Part shown: positions 1 to 6,693 of the stretch, piece by piece
How the letters are laid out: the number at the start of each line of letters is the position of its first letter
Position numbering within the stretch: the first letter of the stretch is position 1
Assembly: GCA_964568345.1 (NCBI GenBank)
Contig: CAZMPG010000019.1
Span: 1-22,459 of the forward strand
From: UBA12088 sp964568345
Lineage (GTDB): Bacteria > Patescibacteriota > Minisyncoccia > Phycocordibacterales > UBA12088
Direction of reading: 5' to 3'
Length of the DNA stretch: 22,459 nucleotides
Notes under the pieces: model-generated
Databases searched by the model: none
What the model saw: only the letters and a program-made list of their open reading frames with translations
What the model was told of the DNA's origin: nothing
Program-made: the position numbers and the translations under genes

Positions 1-60
1 TGGTCGGCTCCTCGCAAAGACGGCCGAGTGGACGTGCATGTGGATGGTGTGAGAGTTTAC
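1..60 (-). repeat. Dispersed intergenic repeat, copy D (runs off window start)
   Basis: On the minus strand, positions 60 to 46 read GTAAACTCTCACACC, close to the GTACCTGCTCACACC end of copies B and C (11 of 15 identical). It is followed by CGTCTTTGCGAGGAG, the complement of positions 11-25. This is the same order of parts as in the other copies: a CTCACACC end, a short spacer, then GTCnTTGCGAG. The copy is cut by the window edge. As in the other copies, its CTCACACC end faces a gene promoter, here that of the gene at 132. Confidence 0.5.
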
Positions 61-91
61 CGTCGATAAATTGTACACAACAGGCGATATG

Positions 92-126
92 TGCTAAAAC
101 TGCACCTGGGTTTTGACCAGAAGAGG
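92..126 (+). promoter_or_regulatory. Weak promoter candidate and Shine-Dalgarno for gene at 132
   Basis: TTGTAC (71-76) and TAAAAC (95-100) are spaced 18 nt and could be a weak -35/-10 pair. AGAGG at 122-126 lies five bases before ATG 132 and is a good Shine-Dalgarno sequence, which decides the start against the GTG at 126 that overlaps it. The promoter boxes are far from consensus; the ribosome site is the firmer part. Confidence 0.3.
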
Positions 127-131
127 TGATT

Positions 132-563
132 ATGCGTACCAAAACGCCCCAAGCAACGTGGGGGAGATTCCTGGGACACTGGGCCATCATAGGCGTCCTG
201 TGTGCCCTACAGCTCAACCCCGCATACTCGTTCACCCACGGGGTACTGCAGGCAGACAGCAGGGGGTTGCGAGCCTTCTCGCTGCTTGCAACCTGCGTAG
301 TAGGAGGGTTGCTGCTCTGGAGGGTGTGGCGACTCCATGCGTACCATATCCCGAACTGGACCTATGGTGTGGGACTGCCCCTCTTGGGGATACTCACCAC
401 ACTCTGGTGGTATGGGATCATCGCCTGGGAAAACAACGCCCGCGGCTGGATGAGCCTCCTCGCCGCAACGTTCATGCTCGCCGTGTGGAGCTACGGACCA
501 GCGATACACATGAGACTCGCTGCTGCACAGCGGAGGTACCAGCGGCAAGGAGGGAATCTGTAG
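132..563 (+). CDS. Small polytopic membrane protein, unknown function
   Basis: This is a 143-residue protein with four hydrophobic stretches, approximately residues 13-32, 48-64, 77-97 and 104-124, so it is probably an integral membrane protein with both ends on the same side. I recognise no family motif. The short Arg/Gln-rich tail after the last helix suggests a cytoplasmic C-terminus. ATG 132 is chosen because AGAGG sits five bases upstream; a GTG two codons earlier overlaps that ribosome site. The gene stands alone on the plus strand, between repeat copy D and a strong terminator, and is convergent with the next gene. The open frame, codon pattern, ribosome site and terminator make it real; the function is open. 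Confidence 0.7.
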   Translation: MRTKTPQATWGRFLGHWAIIGVLCALQLNPAYSFTHGVLQADSRGLRAFSLLATCVVGGLLLWRVWRLHAYHIPNWTYGVGLPLLGILTTLWWYGIIAWENNARGWMSLLAATFMLAVWSYGPAIHMRLAAAQRRYQRQGGNL

Positions 564-582
564 GGCCTACAGGCACAACACA

Positions 583-605
583 GGCGCCGCAATGCGGCGC
601 CTTTT
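583..605 (+). terminator. Intrinsic terminator after the 132-563 gene
   Basis: GGCGCCGC (583-590), loop AAT, then GCGGCGCC (594-601) form a perfect 8-bp GC-only stem followed by TTTT. It lies 20 bases after the stop codon at 563. The stem may also help stop the convergent minus-strand transcript from 678, though no T run follows on that strand. Confidence 0.85.
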
Positions 606-677
606 AGAACCCTCGCTTCGCGGATTACTCGCCGCAGACTACGCGCGACACTCCGCACCTTGTGGCACGGCCCCCTC

Positions 678-1670
678 CTACCCGACTTCCTGGGCTGCAG
701 GAGCAGCGATCTGCTCTACATCCCCATTGAACCGCAGGGACCGCAAGGACTCTGCGACCGCCAGTACCTTCTCGGCATCTGTACTGCACGCCCTCTCACG
801 CACGGACGCAAACACTTCGACCACCCACGCGAGCCGTGTCACGGTGACCTTCCCCTCAATATACCCGCGATACGCACTTACAAGCTCGGTGACGAGGGCA
901 TCCATTGTTCTACCGAAGGCATTCATTCTTTGCTTCTCCTCGTATGCACCGACCAATAGGCCGAGCGTTGCCAGTTGCTGCCGCGGAAGATCAAACTGGA
1001 GCGCATGCCGTGCAGCAGCTTCCATCAGGTGCTTACGTGCACTATCGTCACCTTGGAAAGCGGAAAGTGCACGACCGGCTTCTACGACCAGCGCTTCGAC
1101 CATCTGACGCAGCTGGATACCCGCATCAGCGGCCGCATCTTGCCCCTCTTGCAACGTCTGCCCCGTGCGTGCAACATCTTGAGAAGCCTGCTGTGCGGCA
1201 CGCGTAGCCTCTTCCTGGGCATTCTCAATGTCCTTGCTCACGCTCTCCAATGCACGGACGATCCGCACTACGTCACCTGCTTCGACGACCGGCAGCTTAT
1301 CCAGCGCATTCCGCAGCACGAAGGGAAGCTCCTTGTATATCTTATCCAGGTGCGTATTGACGATACCTCCTATGGTGCTGCCCACCACCTCCTGCAGGTC
1401 GCGAGCAGACTCGCGATTGACTGCGCTGAGAAAGTACCGCCTCGTCATCAGCAGTGCCACCACAGCCGCGATGATCATGGTGAGTATGCCGATTGGGCCC
1501 GAGTTGACTATTCTTTCGTGTGCTCGGGCAAATGCGGATCCCAGCACGACTGGCTCACCCCCCACATACCCCGTGATGAGTGCGACGATCTCCTGCACAC
1601 CCAGTGCACAGATCATAGCCGTCATCAGGAGCCCGCTGGACAGGAACACGAAATTCACCACCTTCTTCAT
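678..1670 (-). CDS. Membrane-anchored long-helix protein, unknown function
   Basis: This 330-residue protein has two N-terminal transmembrane segments (about residues 6-32 and 58-76). A long, mostly helical, soluble region follows, rich in Ala, Glu, Gln and Arg; residues 135-200 look coiled-coil-like. No catalytic motif is visible. The layout is reminiscent of membrane-anchored scaffold or chemoreceptor-like rods, but no chemoreceptor signalling hairpin is seen, so no function is assigned. ATG 1670 is supported by AGGAGAG four bases upstream. The gene is followed by the next minus-strand unit's terminator on its upstream side, so it is probably transcribed alone from a promoter near 1720. Convergent with the 132-563 gene. 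Confidence 0.75.
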   Translation of the reverse strand: MKKVVNFVFLSSGLLMTAMICALGVQEIVALITGYVGGEPVVLGSAFARAHERIVNSGPIGILTMIIAAVVALLMTRRYFLSAVNRESARDLQEVVGSTIGGIVNTHLDKIYKELPFVLRNALDKLPVVEAGDVVRIVRALESVSKDIENAQEEATRAAQQASQDVARTGQTLQEGQDAAADAGIQLRQMVEALVVEAGRALSAFQGDDSARKHLMEAAARHALQFDLPRQQLATLGLLVGAYEEKQRMNAFGRTMDALVTELVSAYRGYIEGKVTVTRLAWVVEVFASVRERACSTDAEKVLAVAESLRSLRFNGDVEQIAAPAAQEVG

Positions 1671-1718
1671 AGAACTCTCCTACCAATCTACCCAAAAACC
1701 GTCTGGACAGTACCACAC

Positions 1719-1724
1719 AGTATA
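1719..1724 (-). promoter_or_regulatory. Candidate -10 box for the 678-1670 gene
   Basis: On the minus strand TATACT occurs 48 bases before the start codon, directly after the T run of the upstream gene's terminator. No convincing -35 lies 16-18 bases upstream; that stretch is the terminator stem itself. The placement fits a promoter tucked against a terminator but the call is weak. Confidence 0.35.
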
Positions 1725-1754
1725 CAAAAATGCAACACCCCGAGGTGGGGTGTT
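1725..1754 (-). terminator. Intrinsic terminator after the 1765-2301 gene
   Basis: Read on the minus strand, AACACCCC, a five-base loop, and GGGGTGTT (plus-strand arms 1734-1741 and 1747-1754) form a perfect 8-bp stem. GCATTTTTG follows. It begins 10 bases after the stop codon of the upstream minus-strand gene. Confidence 0.8.
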
Positions 1755-1764
1755 GGGTATATGC

Positions 1765-2301
1765 TCAGGATTGATCGTCGTGCCCGAGCGGCGCTACGCC
1801 TATACCACGCTGGGCGGTCCTTCCGTTCAACGTATTCATCACTGGGATAGCCGCCCAGTTGATTGCTACCAAGGTAAGAAACTGTGTATTCGAGAACGTC
1901 CTACTCGTCCACACAATAATCTTATTTCCATGGTCCAACATACCGAGCGCGAGCAGTACGTTTAGCACAACCCCTGCAACAAGCAATGTGGTCATGATAA
2001 CGGCCGCGAAAAGCATCCGGTTCACTTCCGGTGAGTTATTTTTTCCGGGGATGGAGACCCGGAGCGTCTCGTACAGTACCGCCCCTATGGCACCTACGTA
2101 GAAAACCTCCACTACGGAAACCCCGTAATTCCCGAGGTAGATGCCATCACGCCACTCGACGAAAGGGATCGCCGAAATGAAGAGGTAAAATGCCAGGACG
2201 TACAGGAACGTTGGCATCTTTCTGAAAAAGGATTCGCCTGTCTGACGAACTGCTGACGTACCGACACCAGACACCGTTGCGACGGTTGCTGCTTTGTCCA
2301 T
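1765..2301 (-). CDS. Polytopic membrane protein, unknown function
   Basis: This 178-residue protein has four hydrophobic stretches, approximately residues 30-46, 61-76, 94-116 and 139-154, with a charged, disordered-looking N-terminus and C-terminus. I recognise no family. ATG 2301 is chosen for two reasons. AAGGTGG lies just upstream of it, and the longer GTG start at 2343 would overlap the predicted -10 box. It appears to be a single-gene unit with its own promoter and terminator. Its base composition is visibly more AT-rich than the transporter and helicase genes further on. Confidence 0.7.
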   Translation of the reverse strand: MDKAATVATVSGVGTSAVRQTGESFFRKMPTFLYVLAFYLFISAIPFVEWRDGIYLGNYGVSVVEVFYVGAIGAVLYETLRVSIPGKNNSPEVNRMLFAAVIMTTLLVAGVVLNVLLALGMLDHGNKIIVWTSRTFSNTQFLTLVAINWAAIPVMNTLNGRTAQRGIGVAPLGHDDQS

Positions 2302-2343
2302 TTCCCACCTTATTTGTGTTGACCGGGACAATTCCCACGTCAC

Positions 2344-2371
2344 ACACTACCTATAAATATACGCTTGTCAA
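2344..2371 (-). promoter_or_regulatory. Promoter of the 1765-2301 gene
   Basis: On the minus strand TTGACA (2366-2371) is followed after 16 bases by TAGTGT (2344-2349). The -35 is a perfect consensus; the -10 keeps T, A and final T only. Repeat copy A begins 12 bases further upstream. Confidence 0.5.
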
Positions 2372-2382
2372 GCACTACCACA

Positions 2383-2609
2383 GTACTTGCTCACACCCTC
2401 CATAAACAGCCCGGTGTCGTTGTCATTGCTTCGCCCCCCGCCTACGGCGGGGGGCGAAGCAATCCAGAATCGTTTCGCTATGGTACCGAAATGCCGCTCA
2501 TATCATGGACTGCTTCCCGCCACCTCTGCTCACGGCTAAGGGCCTGCGGTCATTCCCGCCCGTAGGAGATGGCCTGCCCCGCCTACGGACGCGACTCGCA
2601 AAGACGGCG
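2383..2609 (+). repeat. Dispersed intergenic repeat, copy A (longest)
   Basis: This intergenic stretch carries no gene. It starts with GTACTTGCTCACACC (2383-2397), continues with GTCATTGC (2422-2429), an 18-bp perfect inverted repeat, then AAGCAATCCAGAATCG. A TGGACTGCTTCCCGCC segment and a second small inverted repeat (CCGTAGG 2560-2566, CCTACGG 2582-2588) follow. It ends CTCGCAAAGACGGC, two or three bases before the stop codon of the terC-like gene. The GTCATTGCGAG-like left end and the complement of the right end are roughly inverted, as in a miniature inverted-repeat element. No internal open frame looks coding. Confidence 0.7.
2425..2463. repeat. 18-bp perfect inverted repeat with 3-nt loop
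   Basis: ATTGCTTCGCCCCCCGCC (2425-2442), TAC, then the exact complement (2446-2463). The stem contains a run of six G-C pairs on each side and could form a cruciform or a very stable RNA hairpin. No T run follows on either strand, so it is not a standard intrinsic terminator, although it lies downstream of the terC-like gene and could protect or stop that transcript. Confidence 0.85.
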
Positions 2610-2611
2610 AT

Positions 2612-3562
2612 TTACGTAGTAAGGTTCAAGGGAGTGCGCGGGGTTACCCGCACCGACCGCAAGAGTGCTGCCCCGATAACACCAACGGTGACGACCGGGG
2701 AAAACCAGGTGGGTACATGCGCCCCAAACCCCTCGGCGACCATGACGAGGCCGAGTACACCGATCGAGTACATCGCGCCGTTCTTGAGGAAGCGATACCG
2801 CTTGATCCGCTCGATGTTGCCTACCGTGAGCTGCCGCACCACGATGGCGCCGATGCCGTTGCCGATGAGGATGAGGGGCACCATGGTGGTAAAGGCGAAT
2901 GCCCCCACCACACCGTCTATTGAGAAGGTGAGGTCGAGCACCTCGAGGAAGAAGAATTTCGCCCAGTCGCTCATGGCCCCCTCTCGTCCGTCAGCGATCA
3001 TCCGCTCCTCCATCTCCTCAGCGTTCTGCTTGAAGCCGTCCGCAATGAAGAACGCCGCGAAGCCTATCGCCGCAGCGAGCATGAGCGCGGTGTCGCCAAT
3101 CGATCGGTCAACGTACGCAAGGATGCCGACCAAGAGGAGCGCCGCGGCAGCGTAGAACCACACCGCACCGAAGCGCTGCACCGGCGCTTCAAAGGGTAGC
3201 CCGAACTCCTTGTCCTCCGTGAAGAGCCAATGGAGAAAGAGGAGCACCAGGAACATACCCCCTCCAAGGAGTAGGTAGGGCGCACTCGCCGCAATAGCCA
3301 TCCATACGGCGGGGTCGTTGTCCCACATGGCACGAAAGGCGGCACCAATACCCATTGCTGGGTTCGCGAAAAAGACAATGAGTGAGGGGAGAAGACCGCG
3401 CACCACAAAGACTGCGAACAGGATGCCCCACGTGAGGAATGCGCGCCGCACGCGGGGCGAGCGCATACTCGAAAGCACCTGCGCATTCACGACCGCATTG
3501 TCTATGCTCGAAACGACCTCGAACACCACGAGGCCGAAGATGATGAGGGCGACGTCAAGCAT
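2612..3562 (-). CDS. TerC-like / DUF475 family integral membrane protein
   Basis: This 316-residue protein has about eight to nine hydrophobic segments. It carries the two family-defining acidic motifs inside membrane helices: SSIDNAVVNA near residues 18-27 and EVLDLTFSIDGVVGAFAFT near 207-225. The paired Asp-containing helices match the TerC/Alx superfamily, which is linked to tellurite resistance and manganese efflux; the arrangement is closest to the DUF475 branch. The ion moved cannot be told from sequence. The start codon lies inside the last codons of mscL (8-base overlap, ATGCTTGA), so the two are translationally coupled. Its stop codon abuts repeat copy A. The family call is firm; the substrate is unknown. 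Confidence 0.88.
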   Translation of the reverse strand: MLDVALIIFGLVVFEVVSSIDNAVVNAQVLSSMRSPRVRRAFLTWGILFAVFVVRGLLPSLIVFFANPAMGIGAAFRAMWDNDPAVWMAIAASAPYLLLGGGMFLVLLFLHWLFTEDKEFGLPFEAPVQRFGAVWFYAAAALLLVGILAYVDRSIGDTALMLAAAIGFAAFFIADGFKQNAEEMEERMIADGREGAMSDWAKFFFLEVLDLTFSIDGVVGAFAFTTMVPLILIGNGIGAIVVRQLTVGNIERIKRYRFLKNGAMYSIGVLGLVMVAEGFGAHVPTWFSPVVTVGVIGAALLRSVRVTPRTPLNLTT

Positions 3563-3998
3563 GGTCGGGCCAAGCGCCTCTCGGGGAGCTCATGCCACGC
3601 TCCCTGAGCACGTCTCGTATCTCGGTGAGGAGCTCTTCTTCCTTGCTCGGTTTCGCTGCGTTCGCCTGCCTTTCCTCGTGCTTCCGCAAAAAGTGATTCA
3701 TCTCTCGCACAAGGAGGAATGTAGCGAACGCGACGACGAGGAAGGTGATGACGCTGTTTATGAAGGAGCCGTATTTTACGGCGACGGCGGGCGCTGTCTC
3801 GGTCGCCTCGCGGAGCACCCACTGGAGCTTGCCCCAGTCCACCCCGCCCGTGAGGTAGCCCACGAAAGGCATGAAGAGGTCATCGACGAGCGACGTGACG
3901 ATCTTTCCGAACGTCGCGCCGATCACCACCGCGATCGCGAGGTCTACGACATTCCCCCGTATCGCAAACGCCTTAAACTCTTCGAGGAAGCGCTTCAT
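3555..3998 (-). CDS. mscL: Large-conductance mechanosensitive channel MscL
   Basis: This is a 147-residue protein of normal MscL length. The N-terminal amphipathic helix (MKRFLEEFKAFAIRGNVVDLA) leads into pore helix TM1 (about 17-45, with AVVIGATFGKIV). A periplasmic loop follows (about 50-75), then TM2 (about 78-98) and the charged cytoplasmic helix ending LLTEIRDVLRER (123-134). MscL opens under membrane tension and releases solutes during hypo-osmotic shock. ATG 3998 is where the family begins; the open frame extends further upstream, but that part is not MscL-like. No Shine-Dalgarno is seen, and an extended -10 (TGGTATGCT) lies 11 bases before the start. It is the first gene of a two-gene unit with the terC-like gene and is divergent from the ZIP gene. 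Confidence 0.95.
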   Translation of the reverse strand: MKRFLEEFKAFAIRGNVVDLAIAVVIGATFGKIVTSLVDDLFMPFVGYLTGGVDWGKLQWVLREATETAPAVAVKYGSFINSVITFLVVAFATFLLVREMNHFLRKHEERQANAAKPSKEEELLTEIRDVLRERGMSSPRGAWPDHA

Positions 3999-4009
3999 AC
4001 CACACGTAC

Positions 4010-4018
4010 AGCATACCA
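4010..4018 (-). promoter_or_regulatory. Extended -10 of mscL
   Basis: On the minus strand TGGTATGCT (TG-N-TATGCT) ends 11 bases before the mscL ATG. This would give a leader of only a few bases. No clear -35. Confidence 0.4.
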
Positions 4019-4069
4019 CACCACCTCCCGCGCGCACCGCCTGCGGTAGCTCGAAAAAGCAATCCGCGG

Positions 4070-4075
4070 TACACT
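4070..4075 (+). promoter_or_regulatory. Candidate -10 of the ZIP transporter gene
   Basis: TACACT lies 14 bases before ATG 4090, so the transcript would start about eight bases before the start codon. No Shine-Dalgarno and no clear -35 are present. The AT-rich stretch ATCATATAGTAT fills the gap. Confidence 0.35.
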
Positions 4076-4089
4076 GTATCATATAGTAT

Positions 4090-4896
4090 ATGTCGTACGG
4101 GTACACCATCCTTTCCTCGGTCGCCATCATATTCGCTTCCCTCACCGGGGTTGTGTTTACCTGGAGGGTGCTTGGGGAGTGGGTCACCCCGCGCATCCGA
4201 TACTTCGTCGCTGTAGCGGCGGGAGTATTCGTCGTCATCATCTACGGCCTCAGCACAGAAGCGTTGAGCACCGGGTTCTCGTACACGCTCCTCGGCGCAT
4301 TCCTCACCGGCGGCCTCATCCTTGAAGTCGCGACAAGCCTCCTCCCCACGGGCCACCACCACCATGGGCCACACCCCGAACACACGCACAGCACGATAGA
4401 CGCACGGCGCATGATGCTCGGTGACGCGATCCACAACGTCCATGACGGCCTCGCACTCGTGCCCGCATTCCTCGTCTCCCCGATCGTCGGCTTCGGCACC
4501 GCAGCGGGTATCTTCCTCCACGAGCTCGTACAGGAGACGGCGCAGTTCTTCGTGCTCCGCGAAGCGGGATTGTCGACGCGCCGTGCACTCATCTGGAATC
4601 TCACCGTCTCGACGACCATGCTCGTTGGCGTCGGGCTTGCGCTCGCCCTTGTCGAGCTTGGGAACATCGAGCACTTCCTCGTCGCCTTCTCCGCGGGCGG
4701 CTTCACGTACATACTCCTCCGCGACCTCCTCCCCTCGATTGTCAGGCATGCGCTACAAGAACAGCGCGTACGTTCGTACGCGCTCGCGTTCATACTAGGT
4801 CTCTCTGCTATGCTCGCGGTTTCCCTCCTCGCGCCACACGAGGTGCATGAGGAAGGGCTCCCGCTCCCCGAAGGGTTTGGTCTCGCTTTGCGGTAG
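4090..4896 (+). CDS. ZIP family divalent metal transporter
   Basis: This 268-residue protein has about eight hydrophobic segments. It carries the two signature metal-site motifs of ZIP transporters: HNVHDG (115-120, TM4) and HELVQE (144-149, TM5). A His-rich cytoplasmic loop precedes them (GHHHHGPHPEHTH, about 88-100), as in many ZIPs. The family moves Zn2+ or related divalent metals towards the cytoplasm; the specific metal cannot be read from sequence. It is divergent from mscL-terC with a 91-base shared intergenic region, and ends one base before the stop of the convergent 4898-5254 gene. The family call is firm. Confidence 0.92.
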   Translation: MSYGYTILSSVAIIFASLTGVVFTWRVLGEWVTPRIRYFVAVAAGVFVVIIYGLSTEALSTGFSYTLLGAFLTGGLILEVATSLLPTGHHHHGPHPEHTHSTIDARRMMLGDAIHNVHDGLALVPAFLVSPIVGFGTAAGIFLHELVQETAQFFVLREAGLSTRRALIWNLTVSTTMLVGVGLALALVELGNIEHFLVAFSAGGFTYILLRDLLPSIVRHALQEQRVRSYALAFILGLSAMLAVSLLAPHEVHEEGLPLPEGFGLALR

Positions 4897-4897
4897 G

Positions 4898-5254
4898 CTA
4901 CACGGGCTTCCCCCGCAGCAGACGCCGCACCCAGTAGAGGGGAGTGATCCGTACGGTGACCTGCTGCAGCAACGTGACCAATTCCAACATCCGTTCGTCG
5001 CAACCGTCGCGCTTTGAAGCTATTAGATACAGCACGCTCGACACGAAAGGACCCAGAACCAAGGCTTGAATTGCTGCGTCGACTAACACAAGAACTCCCA
5101 TAATTCCTCCGCTAACCAGCACCGGGGATTCCAACATACCCAGGGACGACGCATTGCTGTGAAAAGACCATAGGAAAGAAAACAAATCTGACCATGCGAT
5201 AACCCAGAAGGCGAAACCAATCGTACGAACGACGAGCATTGGAAAGACTTTCAC
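4898..5254 (-). CDS. Small membrane protein at the end of the galU cluster
   Basis: A 118-residue protein begins with hydrophobic stretches: about residues 5-25, a second pair around 42-60, and a longer segment around 60-80. A basic, helical C-terminus ends WVRRLLRGKPV. No family is recognised. The frame is open back to 5332, inside galU. GTG 5254 is preferred because a perfect AAGGAGG (5261-5267) lies six bases before it, and it starts the protein directly at a membrane segment. The gene lies 59 bases after galU on the same strand and may be the last gene of that cluster, or may have its own promoter. It is convergent with the ZIP gene and more AT-rich than galU. Confidence 0.65.
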   Translation of the reverse strand: MKVFPMLVVRTIGFAFWVIAWSDLFSFLWSFHSNASSLGMLESPVLVSGGIMGVLVLVDAAIQALVLGPFVSSVLYLIASKRDGCDERMLELVTLLQQVTVRITPLYWVRRLLRGKPV

Positions 5255-5260
5255 CAGCGA

Positions 5261-5267
5261 CCTCCTT
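5261..5267 (-). promoter_or_regulatory. Strong Shine-Dalgarno deciding the GTG 5254 start
   Basis: AAGGAGG on the minus strand, six bases before GTG 5254, is the best ribosome-binding site in the window. It lies well inside the longer open frame, which argues against the upstream start overlapping galU. Confidence 0.7.
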
Positions 5268-5313
5268 ATGGAGTCATATACTGTATGGCACGCCCTCTTG
5301 AGGCGGGCATTCA

Positions 5314-6156
5314 CTAAATCCCGCGCTGCCACGTAGCGTAGAGCGTCTGTGACCGAAGATACTCGTCCGGATTCCCGCAGTCAAGGTAGAGCGCGTCGGG
5401 TATAATACGAGCGAGGAGCGGCAGCTGTACACCGAGCCGCGCGAGCACGTCGGCGATGACGTACTCGCCATTCTCGCGCGGCACTGTTGCTTCGAGTGCG
5501 TCGAAGACATCGTGGGGAAGCAGGTACGCACCATGTGTTGCATACGGCGACGGTTCGGTGCCCACCGCCGGCTTCTCGACAATACGCACGATGCGCTGCA
5601 CGTGTGGATCCTCGCCATACATCGCAAGCTCGGCCATACCGTAGTTCACCCGACGCTCCGGCTCATCAATTTTGACGCACGAGATGACCGGCATACCTGT
5701 GGTGAGATAAGTCTCAATGCAGGAGGCGAGCCGCGTCGTCCCGGTCGTGAGCATCGCCTCATCGGACCACAGGAGTACGAACGACTCTCGGTGGAGGAGG
5801 TGGCGCGCCGCCCGGAGTGCACTCGCATTGCCGTACGGCGGCCGGGTGTGCACGAAAGAAAACTGCGCAAGCGAGGTGATATGGCGCAACTCTTCAACCT
5901 GATCCCCAAGTCCGACCGACACGAGGTAGTCCTCGAGAAGCTCGTTGGGGGAGAAATGTTCCTGCACCGCCTGCTTCCGGTGCGATACGACAAAGATGAT
6001 GTGCTCGATGCCCGAGCGCACCGCCTCCTCGACAACGTGCTGCACGACCGGCTTCCTCCCGAGCGGCAGCATTTCCTTCGGAATGCTCTTTGTGCACGGG
6101 AGGAAGCGCGTCCCGAAACCCCCGACCGGTATGACCGCGGTGCGGATCGGCGTCAT
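5314..6156 (-). CDS. galU: UTP-glucose-1-phosphate uridylyltransferase (GalU type)
   Basis: This 280-residue nucleotidyltransferase has the typical length for GalU. The N-terminal nucleotide-binding signature is clear: GGFGTRFLPCTK (12-23) and PKEMLPLGRKPVVQ (26-39). Later family blocks are EKPAVGTEPSPYATHGAYLLP and the C-terminal DCGNPDEYLRS. It makes UDP-glucose from UTP and glucose-1-phosphate in the cytoplasm. The metal-site loop reads LLWSDEAML where GalU enzymes usually have LLPDD or GDD, a possible variation. Its ATG overlaps the stop of the upstream ferritin-like gene (ATGA), so it is co-translated in the cluster. Together with the glycosyltransferase upstream it suggests glucan or glycoconjugate synthesis. 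A dTDP- or CDP-glucose enzyme of the same superfamily is the main alternative. Confidence 0.9.
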   Translation of the reverse strand: MTPIRTAVIPVGGFGTRFLPCTKSIPKEMLPLGRKPVVQHVVEEAVRSGIEHIIFVVSHRKQAVQEHFSPNELLEDYLVSVGLGDQVEELRHITSLAQFSFVHTRPPYGNASALRAARHLLHRESFVLLWSDEAMLTTGTTRLASCIETYLTTGMPVISCVKIDEPERRVNYGMAELAMYGEDPHVQRIVRIVEKPAVGTEPSPYATHGAYLLPHDVFDALEATVPRENGEYVIADVLARLGVQLPLLARIIPDALYLDCGNPDEYLRSQTLYATWQRGI

Positions 6157-6365
6157 ACGCTGCGACTCCTTCGCTTCGCGGCGAGGTCCCGCATCGAGCA
6201 GACAATACGTTGGTGCCGCTCCTCATCTCGGAGAAGCTTCGTGAGAAGGATACGCGCCTCGGGGTGCCGCACAACACGGAGCAGCACCCGCGCCTCACGT
6301 TCCATCTCCCGTTCTATTGCGTAGAGCTGATCGAAGTATGCTTGGTAGTCTCGAGAGGTGAACAT
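6153..6365 (-). CDS. Two-helix ferritin-like protein (half-domain B)
   Basis: A 70-residue protein predicted as two helices: about 6-33 (YFDQLYAIEREMEREARVLL) and 36-63 (LLTKLLRDEERHQRIV). The second carries the DEExxH-type motif of ferritin-like proteins (Glu48, His51), and the first has Glu residues at 22 and 24 that could be metal ligands. Full ferritin-like domains have four helices and two such sites, so this is half a domain. The Arg/Lys-rich tail is uncharacteristic. It lies seven bases after a second half-length gene and overlaps galU by four bases. It may dimerise or pair with its neighbour. The fold is inferred from the motif only. Confidence 0.7.
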   Translation of the reverse strand: MFTSRDYQAYFDQLYAIEREMEREARVLLRVVRHPEARILLTKLLRDEERHQRIVCSMRDLAAKRRSRSV

Positions 6366-6372
6366 ACGCTAC

Positions 6373-6681
6373 TTATTTTTTCGCGCGACGCCGCGAATCC
6401 TGTGTTGATGTATGCCGCGACGTGACCCTGGTAGGTGCCGGCGGGTGAGCGGCGACAATCGCCTCCACCTTCCGCAGGAGTTGCACGTGGCCTGCTGAAT
6501 CATGGGTGAGCGTCTCCAGACCTGCGAGAATTTCTCGCTGCACCTCCTCGGGGAGCCCTGACCAGAAGAGCGCGGCACTGATGTGCGAGTCATACACGGG
6601 TATCGCAAGCTCCTCTTTCACGATCGCCTCACGGATGAGGGACAGCACACCCTCGTGGTCGATCTTTGCTGTACGTGCCAT
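6373..6681 (-). CDS. Two-helix ferritin-like protein (half-domain A)
   Basis: A 102-residue protein. Residues 10-40 form a helix with KEELAIPVYDSH, typical of the first helix of ferritin-like/rubrerythrin-like domains. Residues 44-77 form a second helix containing LTHDSAGHVQLLRKVEAI. In relatives this position reads DExxH; here it is DSAGH, so the key Glu is Ser62 while His65 remains. The last 25 residues are Pro/Arg/Ser-rich and probably disordered. It follows the glycosyltransferase by 12 bases and precedes the other half-domain gene by seven, in one operon. It may supply one half of a four-helix bundle with an altered metal site. Confidence 0.7.
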   Translation of the reverse strand: MARTAKIDHEGVLSLIREAIVKEELAIPVYDSHISAALFWSGLPEEVQREILAGLETLTHDSAGHVQLLRKVEAIVAAHPPAPTRVTSRHTSTQDSRRRAKK

Positions 6682-6693
6682 GTCTCTATACTA

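Noticed and set aside
113..607. Open frame of 164 codons overlapping the first gene
   Set aside because: It is an out-of-frame shadow of 132-563, has no ribosome site and a composition unlike a protein, and it runs through the terminator.
2383..2609. CRISPR array or insertion sequence in the repeat-rich gap
   Set aside because: There are no regularly spaced direct repeats and no transposase frame; the inverted repeats fit a miniature element instead.
5255..5332. Longer start of the 4898-5254 gene overlapping galU
   Set aside because: A perfect AAGGAGG lies inside the longer frame six bases before GTG 5254; the extra 26 residues lack their own ribosome site.
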